Below, in pieces: positions 31,501 through 38,552 of a stretch of 64,000 nt of DNA (position 1 is its first letter; every line of letters starts with the position of its first letter). The notes beneath the pieces were generated by a model, which was not told where the DNA came from, ran no database searches, and worked only from the letters and a program-made list of their open reading frames with translations. The position numbers and the translations under genes are program-made. Where the stretch lies: the NCBI RefSeq assembly GCF_021246465.1, contig NZ_JAHRHK010000017.1:1-64000 (forward strand). The letters run 5' to 3'. This DNA is from Nocardioides sp. R-C-SC26. Its GTDB lineage: Bacteria; Actinomycetota; Actinomycetes; Propionibacteriales; Nocardioidaceae.

Positions 31501-31763
31501 CCGCCAACGGTGTCGACGCACACATCGCCGCCCTTCCGAAGGGCGCCGGCGACGGTCAGCACCAGGCCACGATCAAGGCCGAGGTGCCGCTCGGGGAGTT
31601 CCAGCTGTGGTTCTACGACGAGAACTGTGCGGCGATCGCCGGCGGCGGGTTCGTGCTCGACGGCGAGAGCGTCGTGATCCCGCCCGGGGCGGTCTCGAGC
31701 GGAGTGCTCCTCATCTACGGCGGGGCTCTGGACTACCAGATCACCGTCACCGAACCGCGATGA
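28503..31763 (+). CDS. Secreted M36 (fungalysin-like) zinc metalloprotease with discoidin-like domain
   Basis: A 1086-aa exported protease. The signal peptide (MTRSRLSLVAAATAVALAMP..., likely cut after ARA) starts at GTG 28503; an in-frame ATG at 28434 is less likely. An FTP/PepSY-type propeptide covers about 60-330. The catalytic domain has HEYAHG (zinc ligands His510 and His514, catalytic Glu511) and the third ligand in GEGWGDWF near 538. A carboxypeptidase-regulatory-like beta domain (about 705-785) follows, then a discoidin/F5-8C-like domain (about 790-965) and a last beta domain. The extra domains suggest binding to glycans or surfaces. Single gene, divergent from the DNA ligase. Confidence 0.9.
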   Translation: MTRSRLSLVAAATAVALAMPIAQLSDARAADGDAPRSVLADLLGPLVPDRTAVPPMGDLATDLSYDARGTLPIVAPTATQRGAVERLVGATTTWNRAGTPRMIAVDGGFLSAPRKGDPVAIARGWLRSHVAAFGLTLADVAALDVVRDHELPGIGARVVSFAQTFGGVRSELGGMMTVLVDREGRVVSYAGDSVRETGLVGGFDLSATQALTTVLGRLLPDLDIAVRSTGETAGGYEVFNGGLLGALQYVRRVALPTPYGAVAAYAVLAIKDLNEAWAVVIDASTGAPLLRKSLVQFDSDGTVFENYPGAAKGGTRVVKSFGPTDQSPGGWVDPTGLIGLPGITTLGNNANTAIAWTVPLVAADQYNRPVSLTTKFRYGFEDGWAKSNGSPLGYQADANSAATNLFYHHNRIHDEFYEFGFTESGGNFQLLNTGDPTALGLPGDPIFGGAQSGALNLTAAVLPLGRNNANMLTLPDGIPGFTNMYLWEFVDDAFEGDPRDGDYDASIIEHEYAHGLTNRYVGGGGLGSLGTTQSGAMGEGWGDWFAMNDLFRRGLTRTAVTAAYVGDPERGIRNWNYAESPATFGDYGYDMSGPEVHSDGEIWTAVLWKMRTRILKAVGGNQVKASDVAQHLVMDAMPISPPSPSMLDMRDAIVKAAQLRYGSRYLPQVWGAFAEHGYGASARTTGETDTDPRPGFDVPGRRANGTLTLEVVNATTDKPVAGVRVLGGLFEARATPIATTSKKGRAQARFAGGRRYDLTLQAPGFGIQRISVPVRAGATQVERIALRPNLLSTSAGARVVKVTSQQAAFAATNLVDDTEATSWQTAAGARAYNKGPDQSVTIALKQPSTIETVAVSVLKPIGVPRFAAAKNVTVQTSLDGKTWTTVRIARFRYAKPRPTAPDLALKTYELGKPMRARFVRVIPTDTFASGASVTSSAVVAEVQAFGTTAELTPSLPKPDKPVSYGGSVTLGNPLQGSLLGLDPYRPGVTELSWGCDGSPAANGVDAHIAALPKGAGDGQHQATIKAEVPLGEFQLWFYDENCAAIAGGGFVLDGESVVIPPGAVSSGVLLIYGGALDYQITVTEPR

Positions 31764-31776
31764 TGCCGTAGCTGCG

Positions 31777-32370
31777 TCAACGGGGCGTGGTGACCTCGAG
31801 CACCGCCGAGGTCACCGCGCCCCGCACGACCTGCTCGTAGACGGCCTCGAGCCCGTCGATGCCGTCGAAGTAGCCGATCGCCTCGAGCGAGACGAAGCCG
31901 TGGATGGCGGAGAAGATCGCCATTCCGGTCGGGATCACGCGGTCACCTCCGAGGCCGGTGGAGCGCACCATCACCCCGACCGCCTCGATGACCTCGCCCG
32001 CGGCCTCGAGCAGGCTGTCGGGCTCGATGGCGCGGTGGGTCATCGCGGCGTATCTGCGCGGGTAGTCCAGTGCGAACCGTCGCAGCTCGTGGCAGAGCGC
32101 TGCCAGGCCGTCGGCTCCGGTGCGCCCCATGGCCGCCCGTTGCACCTGGCGGCCCATCAGGTGCATGGCGCGGGTCTGGATCTCGGCCCTGACGTCGTCC
32201 AGCCCGCCCACGTGGTTGTAGAGCGAGGACACGCGGCTGTCGAGCTCGGCGGCGAGCGACGTCATCGAGAGGGCGTCGTAGCCGTCGCGGTCGACCAACG
32301 CCTCGGCCGCGAGCACGACGGTCTCACGGTCGAGCCGGCCGCGTCGCTCGGTCGCGGGGGAGGTCACCAT
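31777..32370 (-). CDS. TetR family regulator (WHG-type C-terminal domain)
   Basis: A 197-aa regulator. The HTH covers about residues 14-60 (VVLAAEALVDRDGYDALSM, SSLYNHVGGLDDV) and the C-terminal part has FSAIHGFVSLEAIGYF, which resembles the WHG ligand domain. The gene is convergent with the M36 protease gene and lies 113 bp behind the enoyl-CoA hydratase gene. A 17-bp palindrome (32447-32463) upstream is a candidate operator. Effector unknown. Confidence 0.85.
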   Translation of the reverse strand: MVTSPATERRGRLDRETVVLAAEALVDRDGYDALSMTSLAAELDSRVSSLYNHVGGLDDVRAEIQTRAMHLMGRQVQRAAMGRTGADGLAALCHELRRFALDYPRRYAAMTHRAIEPDSLLEAAGEVIEAVGVMVRSTGLGGDRVIPTGMAIFSAIHGFVSLEAIGYFDGIDGLEAVYEQVVRGAVTSAVLEVTTPR

Positions 32371-32446
32371 GGGAGCGGGATCGCTTTCGTCGACGTCGTG
32401 AGGCCGAGGGGTTTCAGCCGGGCGCGAAGGGGTCTCGCCTGGTCGC

Positions 32447-32463
32447 GATCACACTTCGTGATC
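32447..32463. promoter_or_regulatory. Palindrome upstream of TetR gene (candidate operator)
   Basis: GATCAC-ACTTC-GTGATC: perfect 6-bp arms around 5 nt, 77 bp before the TetR start and 21 bp behind the enoyl-CoA hydratase stop. It could be the TetR binding site or a weak terminator. Confidence 0.4.
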
Positions 32464-32483
32464 TGCGCACTATAGGCCGCAGG

Positions 32484-33269
32484 TCACCATCCGCGCGGTA
32501 GCGAGGTGAAGTCCGCCTCGCGCCCCTCGGCGAACGCGGCGAGTGCCTCGAGGTTCGCCGGGCCGCCCATCAACTCGGCGAAGGCGGCGTTCTCGCGCCC
32601 GCGAGCGGCCTCGATGGCCTCGCGGCGCGGCTCGGTCATGGTGCGCTTGACGGCGACGAGGGAGGAGATCGGCTTGGCGGCGAGCCTGGCGGCGTGCGAA
32701 CGCGCGTCGTCGAGAAGCTGGTCGGGCTCGCTGACAGCGAAGACCAGGCCCATCGCGCGTGCCTGGTCCGCGGTGATCCATTCCGACGACATCAGCATCC
32801 AGGCCGCGTTCTGGTGGCCGACCAAGAGGGGCATCAGGTACGAGGACGCCGCCTCGGGCGCCACGCCCAGGCTGGTGAAGGGGCACTTGAGCCGTGCCGA
32901 GGTCGACATGAACGCCAGGTCCGCGAAGCCGATGATCGTGGTCCCGATGCCGAGGCCGAGGCCGTTGATCGCCACGACCAGCGGCTTGGGGAACCGCGCG
33001 AGGGCGTCGATGAGACCGGGGAAGCCGTGGGCTCCGCGCACGAAGTCGGGGTCCGTCGCGATCTGGTGCATCTCCAGGAGGTCCGTCCCGGCGCTGAACG
33101 CGCGGCCCGATCCGGTCAGCAGCACGACGGCGACGTCGTCGTCGGCCGCCGCGGCGAGCAGCGCCTCTGCGAGCGCGTCGTAGAGCGCCTCATTGAACGC
33201 ATTGAGCGCGTCGGGGCGGTCGAGAACGAGGGTCCGAACGCGGTCGGCGTCGTCGATCTGAAGCGTCAT
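32484..33269 (-). CDS. Enoyl-CoA hydratase/isomerase family protein (KstR-box controlled)
   Basis: A 261-aa crotonase-fold protein. The oxyanion-hole segments are present: FSAGTDLLEM near residue 62 and INGLGLGIGTTIIG near 105. The second acid/base position reads CPFTSLGVAPEAASS, so a Glu is available. Likely role: hydration or isomerisation of an enoyl-CoA in sterol side-chain or fatty-acid oxidation; the substrate is unknown. The start is ATG 33269, because a TACTCT -10 box lies 6 nt upstream. A KstR-type operator overlaps that promoter, so the gene should be derepressed by sterol CoA metabolites. Confidence 0.87.
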   Translation of the reverse strand: MTLQIDDADRVRTLVLDRPDALNAFNEALYDALAEALLAAAADDDVAVVLLTGSGRAFSAGTDLLEMHQIATDPDFVRGAHGFPGLIDALARFPKPLVVAINGLGLGIGTTIIGFADLAFMSTSARLKCPFTSLGVAPEAASSYLMPLLVGHQNAAWMLMSSEWITADQARAMGLVFAVSEPDQLLDDARSHAARLAAKPISSLVAVKRTMTEPRREAIEAARGRENAAFAELMGGPANLEALAAFAEGREADFTSLPRGW

Positions 33270-33275
33270 GAGCGC

Positions 33276-33281
33276 AGAGTA
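33276..33281 (-). promoter_or_regulatory. -10 box of the enoyl-CoA hydratase gene (leaderless)
   Basis: Minus-strand TACTCT, 6 nt before the ATG at 33269. Its upstream edge overlaps the KstR-type operator. Confidence 0.5.
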
Positions 33282-33293
33282 GAACACGTTCTA
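33280..33293. promoter_or_regulatory. KstR-type operator (site 1)
   Basis: TAGAACACGTTCTA matches the KstR consensus TNNAACNNGTTNNA at every fixed position and has perfect 6-bp arms. It covers the promoter spacer of the enoyl-CoA hydratase gene. Confidence 0.8.
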
Positions 33294-33395
33294 GGTGGTC
33301 GGCTGCGGGCTCCTCCAGGGCTGCTCGGGCCAGGTCGCGCGCCCGCACCCCGCCTCGCCCGTCGTCACACGGGCAGCGCTGTCGGCCGACGGCGC

Positions 33396-33401
33396 TACGG
33401 T
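33396..33401 (+). promoter_or_regulatory. -10 box of the glycosylase gene (leaderless)
   Basis: TACGGT, 6 nt before the GTG at 33408. Confidence 0.45.
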
Positions 33402-33407
33402 GCCCAG

Positions 33408-34418
33408 GTGCCGTCGACGTCCGGGGAGTCCCGCGTGTGGACCCCGGCCTGGCCCTGCCCGGCGGTCGCGATCGCGCATCAGCACCGCCGCGGTCGAGGA
33501 GATCCCACCTTCCGCGTCACGCCCGACGGCGCGGTGTGGCGCGGACTGCAGACGCCGGAGGGCCCCGCGACGCTCCGGCTCCTCTCGTCGGTGCGTTCGC
33601 CGTCGCCAGCGGACGTCGCGTCGCCGACCGTCGAGGCCCACGCCTGGGGTGCGGGGGCGGCCTGGGCTCTGGCGCAGGTGCCGGAGCTTCTCGGCGAGCG
33701 CGACGACGTCAGCGGGTTCGAGCCGCGCCACGAGTTGATCGTGGATCTGTGGCGGCGCTTCCGTCATCTACGCCTCGGCCGTAACGGCCAGGTGTTCCAG
33801 TCGCTGCTCCCGACGATCATCGAGCAGAAGGTGACCGGCCAGGAGGCGTTCGCGGGGTACCGGATGCTCGTCCAGCGCTTCGGCGAGACGGCGCCCGGTC
33901 TGCACGCCGTCGAGCTGGGGCTCCGGGTGCCCCCGACCGCCGAGGTCGTCGCGCAGGTGCCGTCCTGGGAATGGCTGCGCATGCACATCGATCCGGCGAG
34001 GTCGCGGACGATCGTCGGCGCCGCGCGGGTGGCCCCGAGCCTGGAGCGACTGCTGAGCCGGCCTCCCGAGGAAGCGGACCGTGCGTTGCGGTCGCTGCCG
34101 GGGATCGGGGAGTGGACCAGCGCCGAGGTCCGCCAGCGCGCGTGGGGTGACGCGGACGCCGTCTCCTTCGGGGACTATCACGTGGCGAAGAACATCGGCT
34201 GGGCGTTGACCGGTCGGGCCTTCGACGACGTCGAGCTCGCCCGCCATCTGGAGTCGTGGCGACCGCACCGCGGGAGGATCCAGCTGTTGATCGCAGCCGC
34301 AAGGCTCGGCCCGCCGCGGCACGGTGCGCGGATGGCCCCGCGCACCCATCTACCCGCCACCGTCGTTCCGCGAGGTCGGCCCGGCGGAGGACACGCGTCA
34401 AATGCTACGCGCGAGTAA
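33408..34418 (+). CDS. DNA-3-methyladenine glycosylase II-like (AlkA/HhH-GPD) protein
   Basis: A 336-aa base-excision repair glycosylase. The HhH-GPD core starts near residue 125 (FQSLLPTIIEQKVTGQEA), has the helix-hairpin-helix LPGIGEWTSAEV near 229 and the catalytic-Asp region GDADAVSFGDYHVAK near 245. The N-terminal 120 residues are a separate, less conserved domain. GTG 33408 is supported by a -10 box 6 nt upstream; the long open frame from 32694 is antisense to the hydratase and is rejected. The C-terminal tail is basic. Confidence 0.82.
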   Translation: MPSTSGESRVWTPAWPCPAVAIAHQHRRGRGDPTFRVTPDGAVWRGLQTPEGPATLRLLSSVRSPSPADVASPTVEAHAWGAGAAWALAQVPELLGERDDVSGFEPRHELIVDLWRRFRHLRLGRNGQVFQSLLPTIIEQKVTGQEAFAGYRMLVQRFGETAPGLHAVELGLRVPPTAEVVAQVPSWEWLRMHIDPARSRTIVGAARVAPSLERLLSRPPEEADRALRSLPGIGEWTSAEVRQRAWGDADAVSFGDYHVAKNIGWALTGRAFDDVELARHLESWRPHRGRIQLLIAAARLGPPRHGARMAPRTHLPATVVPRGRPGGGHASNATRE

Positions 34419-34455
34419 CTATTTGTCGGGCAACGCTGTCCAGCGCCCCGGTCGA

Positions 34456-34471
34456 TGTGATACCTGTAACA
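34456..34471. promoter_or_regulatory. CRP/GlxR-like site upstream of the mce operon (one mismatch)
   Basis: TGTGATACCTGTAACA differs from TGTGA-N6-TCACA at one base and lies 106 bp before the first yrbE start. The surrounding 16-mer GTGATACCTGTAACAC is palindromic at 12 of 16 positions. Confidence 0.45.
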
Positions 34472-34576
34472 CCTGTCGCGGCATGTGACACAGACCACGG
34501 ATCACCCCCATCTGAACCGAGGCCTCATGGGATTCTGTTTCGGCGCGCCTGGATCGGCCGTCTTGAGGAGGCGCGC

Positions 34577-35404
34577 ATGAGCGCGATCTCCGCCTCCGCC
34601 CGTGCCACCGTGGGGTCGCTCTCGGGTCGCGCGCGCGGCTCGGTGATGACGACCGGCAAGCTGCTGATGCTCGCCGCCGAGGCCACGCAGTGCGCCGTGA
34701 CCGACATCGCCACGCGCCGCTTCTCCTGGAGCGAGTTCCTGCTCCAGGCGTGGTTCATGACCCGGGTCTCGTTGCTCCCGACGATCCTGGTCGCCATCCC
34801 GTTCGGTGTGATCACCTCGGTCCAGATCGGCGCGGTCGCGGGCCAGATCGGCGCGACCTCGTTCACCGGCGCCGTCAACGGCATCGGTGTGCTGCGTCAG
34901 GGCGCGCCTCTGGTCACCTCGCTGATGATCGCCGGCGCCGTCGGTTCGGCGATCTGCTCCGATCTCGGCGCCCGTCAGGTCCGCGAGGAGATCGACGCGC
35001 TGCGCGTGATGGGGATCAATCCGGTGCAGCGACTCGTGGCTCCTCGCGTCGTCGCCGCGCTCGTCGTCGCGCTCCTGCTCACGGTCATCGTCGCGATGAC
35101 GGCCATGCTGACCTCGTTCGTCATGAACGTCGGCAACGGCACGACGTCGGCGGGGACGTTCATCAATGCCTTCACCAGCTTCAGTCAGACCTCGGACTTC
35201 TTCCTCGCCGAGTTCAAGGCGCTCGTGTTCGGGTTCATCGCCACGATCGTGGCGGCGCACAAGGGTCTGAGCGCCTCGGGTGGTCCCAAGGGTGTGGCGG
35301 ACGCCGTGAACCAGGCGGTCGTGTTGAGCGTGATCCTGCTGGCCTTCGCCAACGTCGCGATCACCCAGGCCTACGTGATGATCGTGCCGCAGGGGGTCGC
35401 ATGA
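34577..35404 (+). CDS. yrbEA: Mce-associated permease YrbEA (MlaE family)
   Basis: A 275-aa membrane permease, the first of two channel subunits of an Mce lipid importer. The family core is seen: VITSVQIGAVAGQIGA, LGARQVREEIDALRVMGINPVQRL (the EExDAL loop that contacts the MlaF/MceG-type ATPase) and several hydrophobic helices. ATG 34577 follows TTGAGGAGG; ATG 34646 is an alternative. It heads the mce operon. The ATPase (MceG) is not in the window, as usual for actinobacteria. Its TGA overlaps the ATG of a small repeat-built ORF. Confidence 0.93.
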   Translation: MSAISASARATVGSLSGRARGSVMTTGKLLMLAAEATQCAVTDIATRRFSWSEFLLQAWFMTRVSLLPTILVAIPFGVITSVQIGAVAGQIGATSFTGAVNGIGVLRQGAPLVTSLMIAGAVGSAICSDLGARQVREEIDALRVMGINPVQRLVAPRVVAALVVALLLTVIVAMTAMLTSFVMNVGNGTTSAGTFINAFTSFSQTSDFFLAEFKALVFGFIATIVAAHKGLSASGGPKGVADAVNQAVVLSVILLAFANVAITQAYVMIVPQGVA

Positions 35405-35613
35405 ACACCCCACGGCCTTCGTCGCTTCCCCCGCTTCGCTCCTCCGCGAACAAGCCCGCAGGGACCCCGGTATCCACCCCACGGCCTTCTTCGCTTCCCC
35501 CGCTTCGCTCCTCCGCGAACAAGCCCGCAGGGACCCCGGTATCCACCCCACGGCCTTCTTCGCTTCCCCCGCTTCGCTCCTCCGCGAACAAGCCCGCAGG
35601 GACCCCGGCATGA
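35401..35613 (+). CDS. 70-codon ORF made of three 23-aa repeats between yrbEA and yrbEB
   Basis: An open frame whose ATG overlaps the yrbEA stop (ATGA) and whose TGA overlaps the yrbEB start (ATGA). It is composed almost wholly of three copies of PRPSSLPPLRSSANKPAGTP separated by VST. The repeat unit is 69 bp, a multiple of 3, so copy number can change without breaking the frame. No membrane segment or known motif. It may be a non-functional insertion that keeps ribosomes moving from yrbEA to yrbEB. Protein production is unproven. Confidence 0.3.
   Translation: MNTPRPSSLPPLRSSANKPAGTPVSTPRPSSLPPLRSSANKPAGTPVSTPRPSSLPPLRSSANKPAGTPA
35411..35609. repeat. Tandem repeat, 69-bp unit, three copies
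   Basis: Copies begin at 35411, 35480 and 35549 (the last one truncated to about 61 bp). The only internal difference I see is one substitution in copy 1 (CTTCGTCGC instead of CTTCTTCGC). The copies are directly abutting with no spacers. The block separates two genes that normally overlap or nearly touch in mce operons. Confidence 0.95.
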
Positions 35614-36449
35614 GCATGATCGGCAACGCCGTCCTGCGCGGCACCGACGGCCTGCTGGGCGGCCTCGCGAAGTTCGGGTCGTTCCTGACGTTCGCGTGGA
35701 TCACGCTGCGCGCCATCCCATCGACGATGCGGCTCTATCCCTCGGAGATGCTGCGCCAGCTCAAGGACATCGCCTGGGGCAGCGGCGCGATCATCGTCGG
35801 CGGCGGCACCGTCGGCGTGATGGTGCTGCTCTCGCTGTCGGCGGGCACCTCGCTCGGCATCGAGGGCTTCAACGGCCTCGAGCTCGTCGGACTGGCTCCG
35901 CTCACCGGTTTCATCTCCGCGAGCGTCAACACCCGTGAGCTCGCTCCGCTGATCGCCGCCCTGGCGCTCGGGGCCCAGGTCGGGTGCCGCTTCACCGCTC
36001 AGCTCGGCTCGATGAAGATCCACGAGGAGGTCGACGCCCTCGAGGTGATGGCGGTCAGCCCGATGCGCTACCTGGTGGCCACCCGCGTGGTCGCCTGCAT
36101 GCTGGCGATCCTGCCGCTCTACCTCGTCGGCCTGATCGGTTCCTACCTCGCCTCGCAAGGCTCGGTGGTGCTGCTCTTCGGGCAGTCACCAGGCCAGTAC
36201 GACCACTACTTCTCCACCTTCGTCGCGTTGCGCGACATCATCCTGTCGGTCGTGAAGATCCTGATCTTCGCCATCGTCGTCACGTTGATCCACTGCTGGT
36301 ACGGCCTGCAGGTGGGAGGCGGCCCGCAGGCCGTCGGCGAGGCGACGGGGACGGCGATCCGCGCCAGCATCGTGGCGGTCGTCGTGCTCAACATGATCCT
36401 GACGCTCCTGTTCTGGGGCGGCGATCCAGGCTTCCGGGTCTCGGGCTGA
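35610..36449 (+). CDS. yrbEB: Mce-associated permease YrbEB (MlaE family)
   Basis: A 279-aa second permease subunit. It contains the MlaE-type loop HEEVDALEVMAVSPMRYLVATR and about five hydrophobic helices, with GLQVGGGPQAVGEATGTAIR near the C-terminus as in YrbEB proteins. ATG 35610 (ATGA overlap with the repeat ORF) has AGGGA 8 nt upstream; ATG 35616 is possible. It should dimerise with YrbEA under the Mce protein tube. Confidence 0.93.
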   Translation: MSMIGNAVLRGTDGLLGGLAKFGSFLTFAWITLRAIPSTMRLYPSEMLRQLKDIAWGSGAIIVGGGTVGVMVLLSLSAGTSLGIEGFNGLELVGLAPLTGFISASVNTRELAPLIAALALGAQVGCRFTAQLGSMKIHEEVDALEVMAVSPMRYLVATRVVACMLAILPLYLVGLIGSYLASQGSVVLLFGQSPGQYDHYFSTFVALRDIILSVVKILIFAIVVTLIHCWYGLQVGGGPQAVGEATGTAIRASIVAVVVLNMILTLLFWGGDPGFRVSG

Positions 36450-36459
36450 GGTGGGTGTG

Positions 36460-37548
36460 ATGGCGAATCGACGACGATCCGCGCCGCGCAAGGAGTTGCG
36501 TCGCATCGACCTGGCCCGCCGAGGACTCGCGGGCATCGTGGTGATCGCGGTCCTGCTGACCCTGGTCTTCCTGCGCAGCGGCGGCGCCTTCGGCGGCGAC
36601 CCCGAGGTCACCGCGGACGTCCGCAACGCCGGCGGCGCCTTGCGGGTCGGCTCGGACGTCAAGGTGGCCGGCGTCATCGTGGGCCGCGTGGGCGGCATCC
36701 AGCGCGGCGGCGACAACGGCGTCCGTCTGGATCTGAGGATCGCTCCGGAGGACCTGGAGAGCATCCCCGGCAACGTGGAGGCCCGGATCCTGCCGGCCAC
36801 GGTCTTCGGAACGACGTTCGTCGACCTGGTCGTCAACGGCACCGCCTCGACCACGTCGTTGAAGGACGGCGCGCAGATCCCGGCGGACCAGAGCCAAGGG
36901 ACCCTGGAGCTGCAGCAGGCGCTCGACGACCTCGACCGCCTCGTGACGGCCCTCGGGCCCGCGGAGTTGAATCGCGCCGTGTCCGCGCTCGCGACCGCCG
37001 TCGAGGGTCGGGGGAGGGCGCTCGGTGAGATGCTCGAGACCGCCGACACCTACCTCGGACGACTCGAGCCGGAGCTGCCGCTGGTTCGCAGCGACCTCAG
37101 AGCGCTGGCCGACAACCTGGAGGTCGTCGACGAGATCGCCCCCGACCTGCTCACGGCGACCGACGACGTGCTGGTGACGATGCAGACGATCGTGGCGCAG
37201 CGTGCCTCGATCACGGCGCTGATCACCGGCAGCACGACACTGCTGCGCGACACCGACGACCTGCTCTCGGCCAACGAGCAGAAGGTCGTGCGCTTCCTGC
37301 GCAACGGCGCGATCCTCCTCGACATCCTCTACGACAACCGCGACCGGTTGGCCTCGGGCATCCGGACCAACATCGCGGTCGGGACCAAGCTGCCCACCGC
37401 CATCCGCGGATTCCTGCGCTCGGACTCCAACTTCATGGGCAACGTGCCGCCGTTCTACACCGAGGCCGAACGACCCGACTACGGACCGCCGTCCCCGCTC
37501 GTGCAGGCGACGCTGCGCGGCTACGCGCGACAGGAGAGCCGCCGATGA
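36460..37548 (+). CDS. mceA: Mce family protein, MceA position
   Basis: A 362-aa extracytoplasmic Mce/MlaD protein: one N-terminal anchor helix (GLAGIVVIAVLLTLVFLRSGG), the MlaD domain (residues about 40-120; VRNAGGALRVGSDVKVAGVIVGRVGGI), then a long helical region that builds the lipid tunnel. ATG 36460 is preferred over GTG 36451/36457 because GAGGTGGG lies just upstream. It overlaps the next gene by ATGA. Transported lipid unknown; sterol is a candidate given the steroid genes in the window. Confidence 0.92.
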   Translation: MANRRRSAPRKELRRIDLARRGLAGIVVIAVLLTLVFLRSGGAFGGDPEVTADVRNAGGALRVGSDVKVAGVIVGRVGGIQRGGDNGVRLDLRIAPEDLESIPGNVEARILPATVFGTTFVDLVVNGTASTTSLKDGAQIPADQSQGTLELQQALDDLDRLVTALGPAELNRAVSALATAVEGRGRALGEMLETADTYLGRLEPELPLVRSDLRALADNLEVVDEIAPDLLTATDDVLVTMQTIVAQRASITALITGSTTLLRDTDDLLSANEQKVVRFLRNGAILLDILYDNRDRLASGIRTNIAVGTKLPTAIRGFLRSDSNFMGNVPPFYTEAERPDYGPPSPLVQATLRGYARQESRR

Positions 37549-38552
37549 CCGGGCTGCGTTCGATCGCCGTCAAGTTCGCGCTCTTCGCGCTGGTGAGCCT
37601 CCTGCTGGCGATGCTGCTGCTGAACACCATGCGCAACGGACTGCCCGACTCCGGGCGGGAGTTCCGCGCTGAGTTCACCGATGTCAGCGGGCTCCGGGTC
37701 GGCGACGACGTCAAGGTCGCCGGCGTGCGCGTCGGCAGGGTGACCGGGATCGAGGTCACCGAGGAGGGCGCGGACGTCGCGTTCGAGCTCGCCGACCAGC
37801 AGCCCCTGCTGGACTCCACGCGCCTGGTCATGCGCTACCAGAACCTCCTCGGCCAGCGGTACCTCTCGCTCGTCCAGGGCGAGGACCGTGGCGCGGAGCT
37901 CGAGGCCGGCGCCACGCTGCCGACAGAGCGCACGGACGCGGGCTTCGACCTCACGGTGCTCCTCAACGGGTTCCGGCCGCTGTTCGAGGTGCTCCAGCCC
38001 GACGACGTGAACCGGTTGGCCACGTCAATCGTCCAGGTCCTCCAGGGTGAGGGCGGCACGGTCGAGTCGCTCCTGCAGGAGACGACCCAGCTGACCACCT
38101 TCCTGGCCGAGCGAGACGACCTCTTCGGCGACGTCATCGACAACCTGGTCCCGGTGCTCGACAACCTCTCCGACCAGGACGGCGAGATCACCTCCACCGT
38201 CCAGGAACTGCGTGCTCTGATGGACGGACTGGCGCGCGATCGACAGTCGATCGGCGATTCGATCGACGGCGTCAGCCAGCTCGTCGGGGCGACCTCGGAC
38301 TTCCTGGCCGAGGTTCGCCGCCCGACCGTCGCCACGCTCGGGGAGCTGCGCGAGGTGGCGGCGATCGCCTCCGACTCCCGACAGCGGCTCAACCAGGCGC
38401 TCCGCGGCTTCGGCCAGGTCTTCGAGGCCTTGGGGCGGTCCGGTTCCTACGAGAGCGCGTTGAACGTCTATCCCTGCTCGTTCCTGCTCGTCCTCGGCAG
38501 TCGAATCGTCAATCCGGCAGGGAACCCGCGGTACTCGGAGGTGTGCAGCTGA
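37545..38552 (+). CDS. mceB: Mce family protein, MceB position
   Basis: A 335-aa Mce protein with an N-terminal helix (FALFALVSLLLAMLLLNTMR), an MlaD domain (FTDVSGLRVGDDVKVAGVRVGRVTGI) and a helical tail that ends in a short Cys-containing segment (YPCSFLLVLG...SEVCS). It is the second of six consecutive mce genes, with ATG overlapping the mceA stop. Expected to assemble as one of six different subunits of the tunnel. Confidence 0.92.
   Translation: MTGLRSIAVKFALFALVSLLLAMLLLNTMRNGLPDSGREFRAEFTDVSGLRVGDDVKVAGVRVGRVTGIEVTEEGADVAFELADQQPLLDSTRLVMRYQNLLGQRYLSLVQGEDRGAELEAGATLPTERTDAGFDLTVLLNGFRPLFEVLQPDDVNRLATSIVQVLQGEGGTVESLLQETTQLTTFLAERDDLFGDVIDNLVPVLDNLSDQDGEITSTVQELRALMDGLARDRQSIGDSIDGVSQLVGATSDFLAEVRRPTVATLGELREVAAIASDSRQRLNQALRGFGQVFEALGRSGSYESALNVYPCSFLLVLGSRIVNPAGNPRYSEVCS

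Noticed and set aside
32694-33407. Upstream extension of the glycosylase frame, antisense to the enoyl-CoA hydratase
   Set aside because: The hydratase is clearly coding on the other strand, and a leaderless promoter places the glycosylase start at 33408.
35411-35609. Repeat array considered as a CRISPR
   Set aside because: The units abut directly, with no spacers, and are 69 bp long; a plain tandem repeat.
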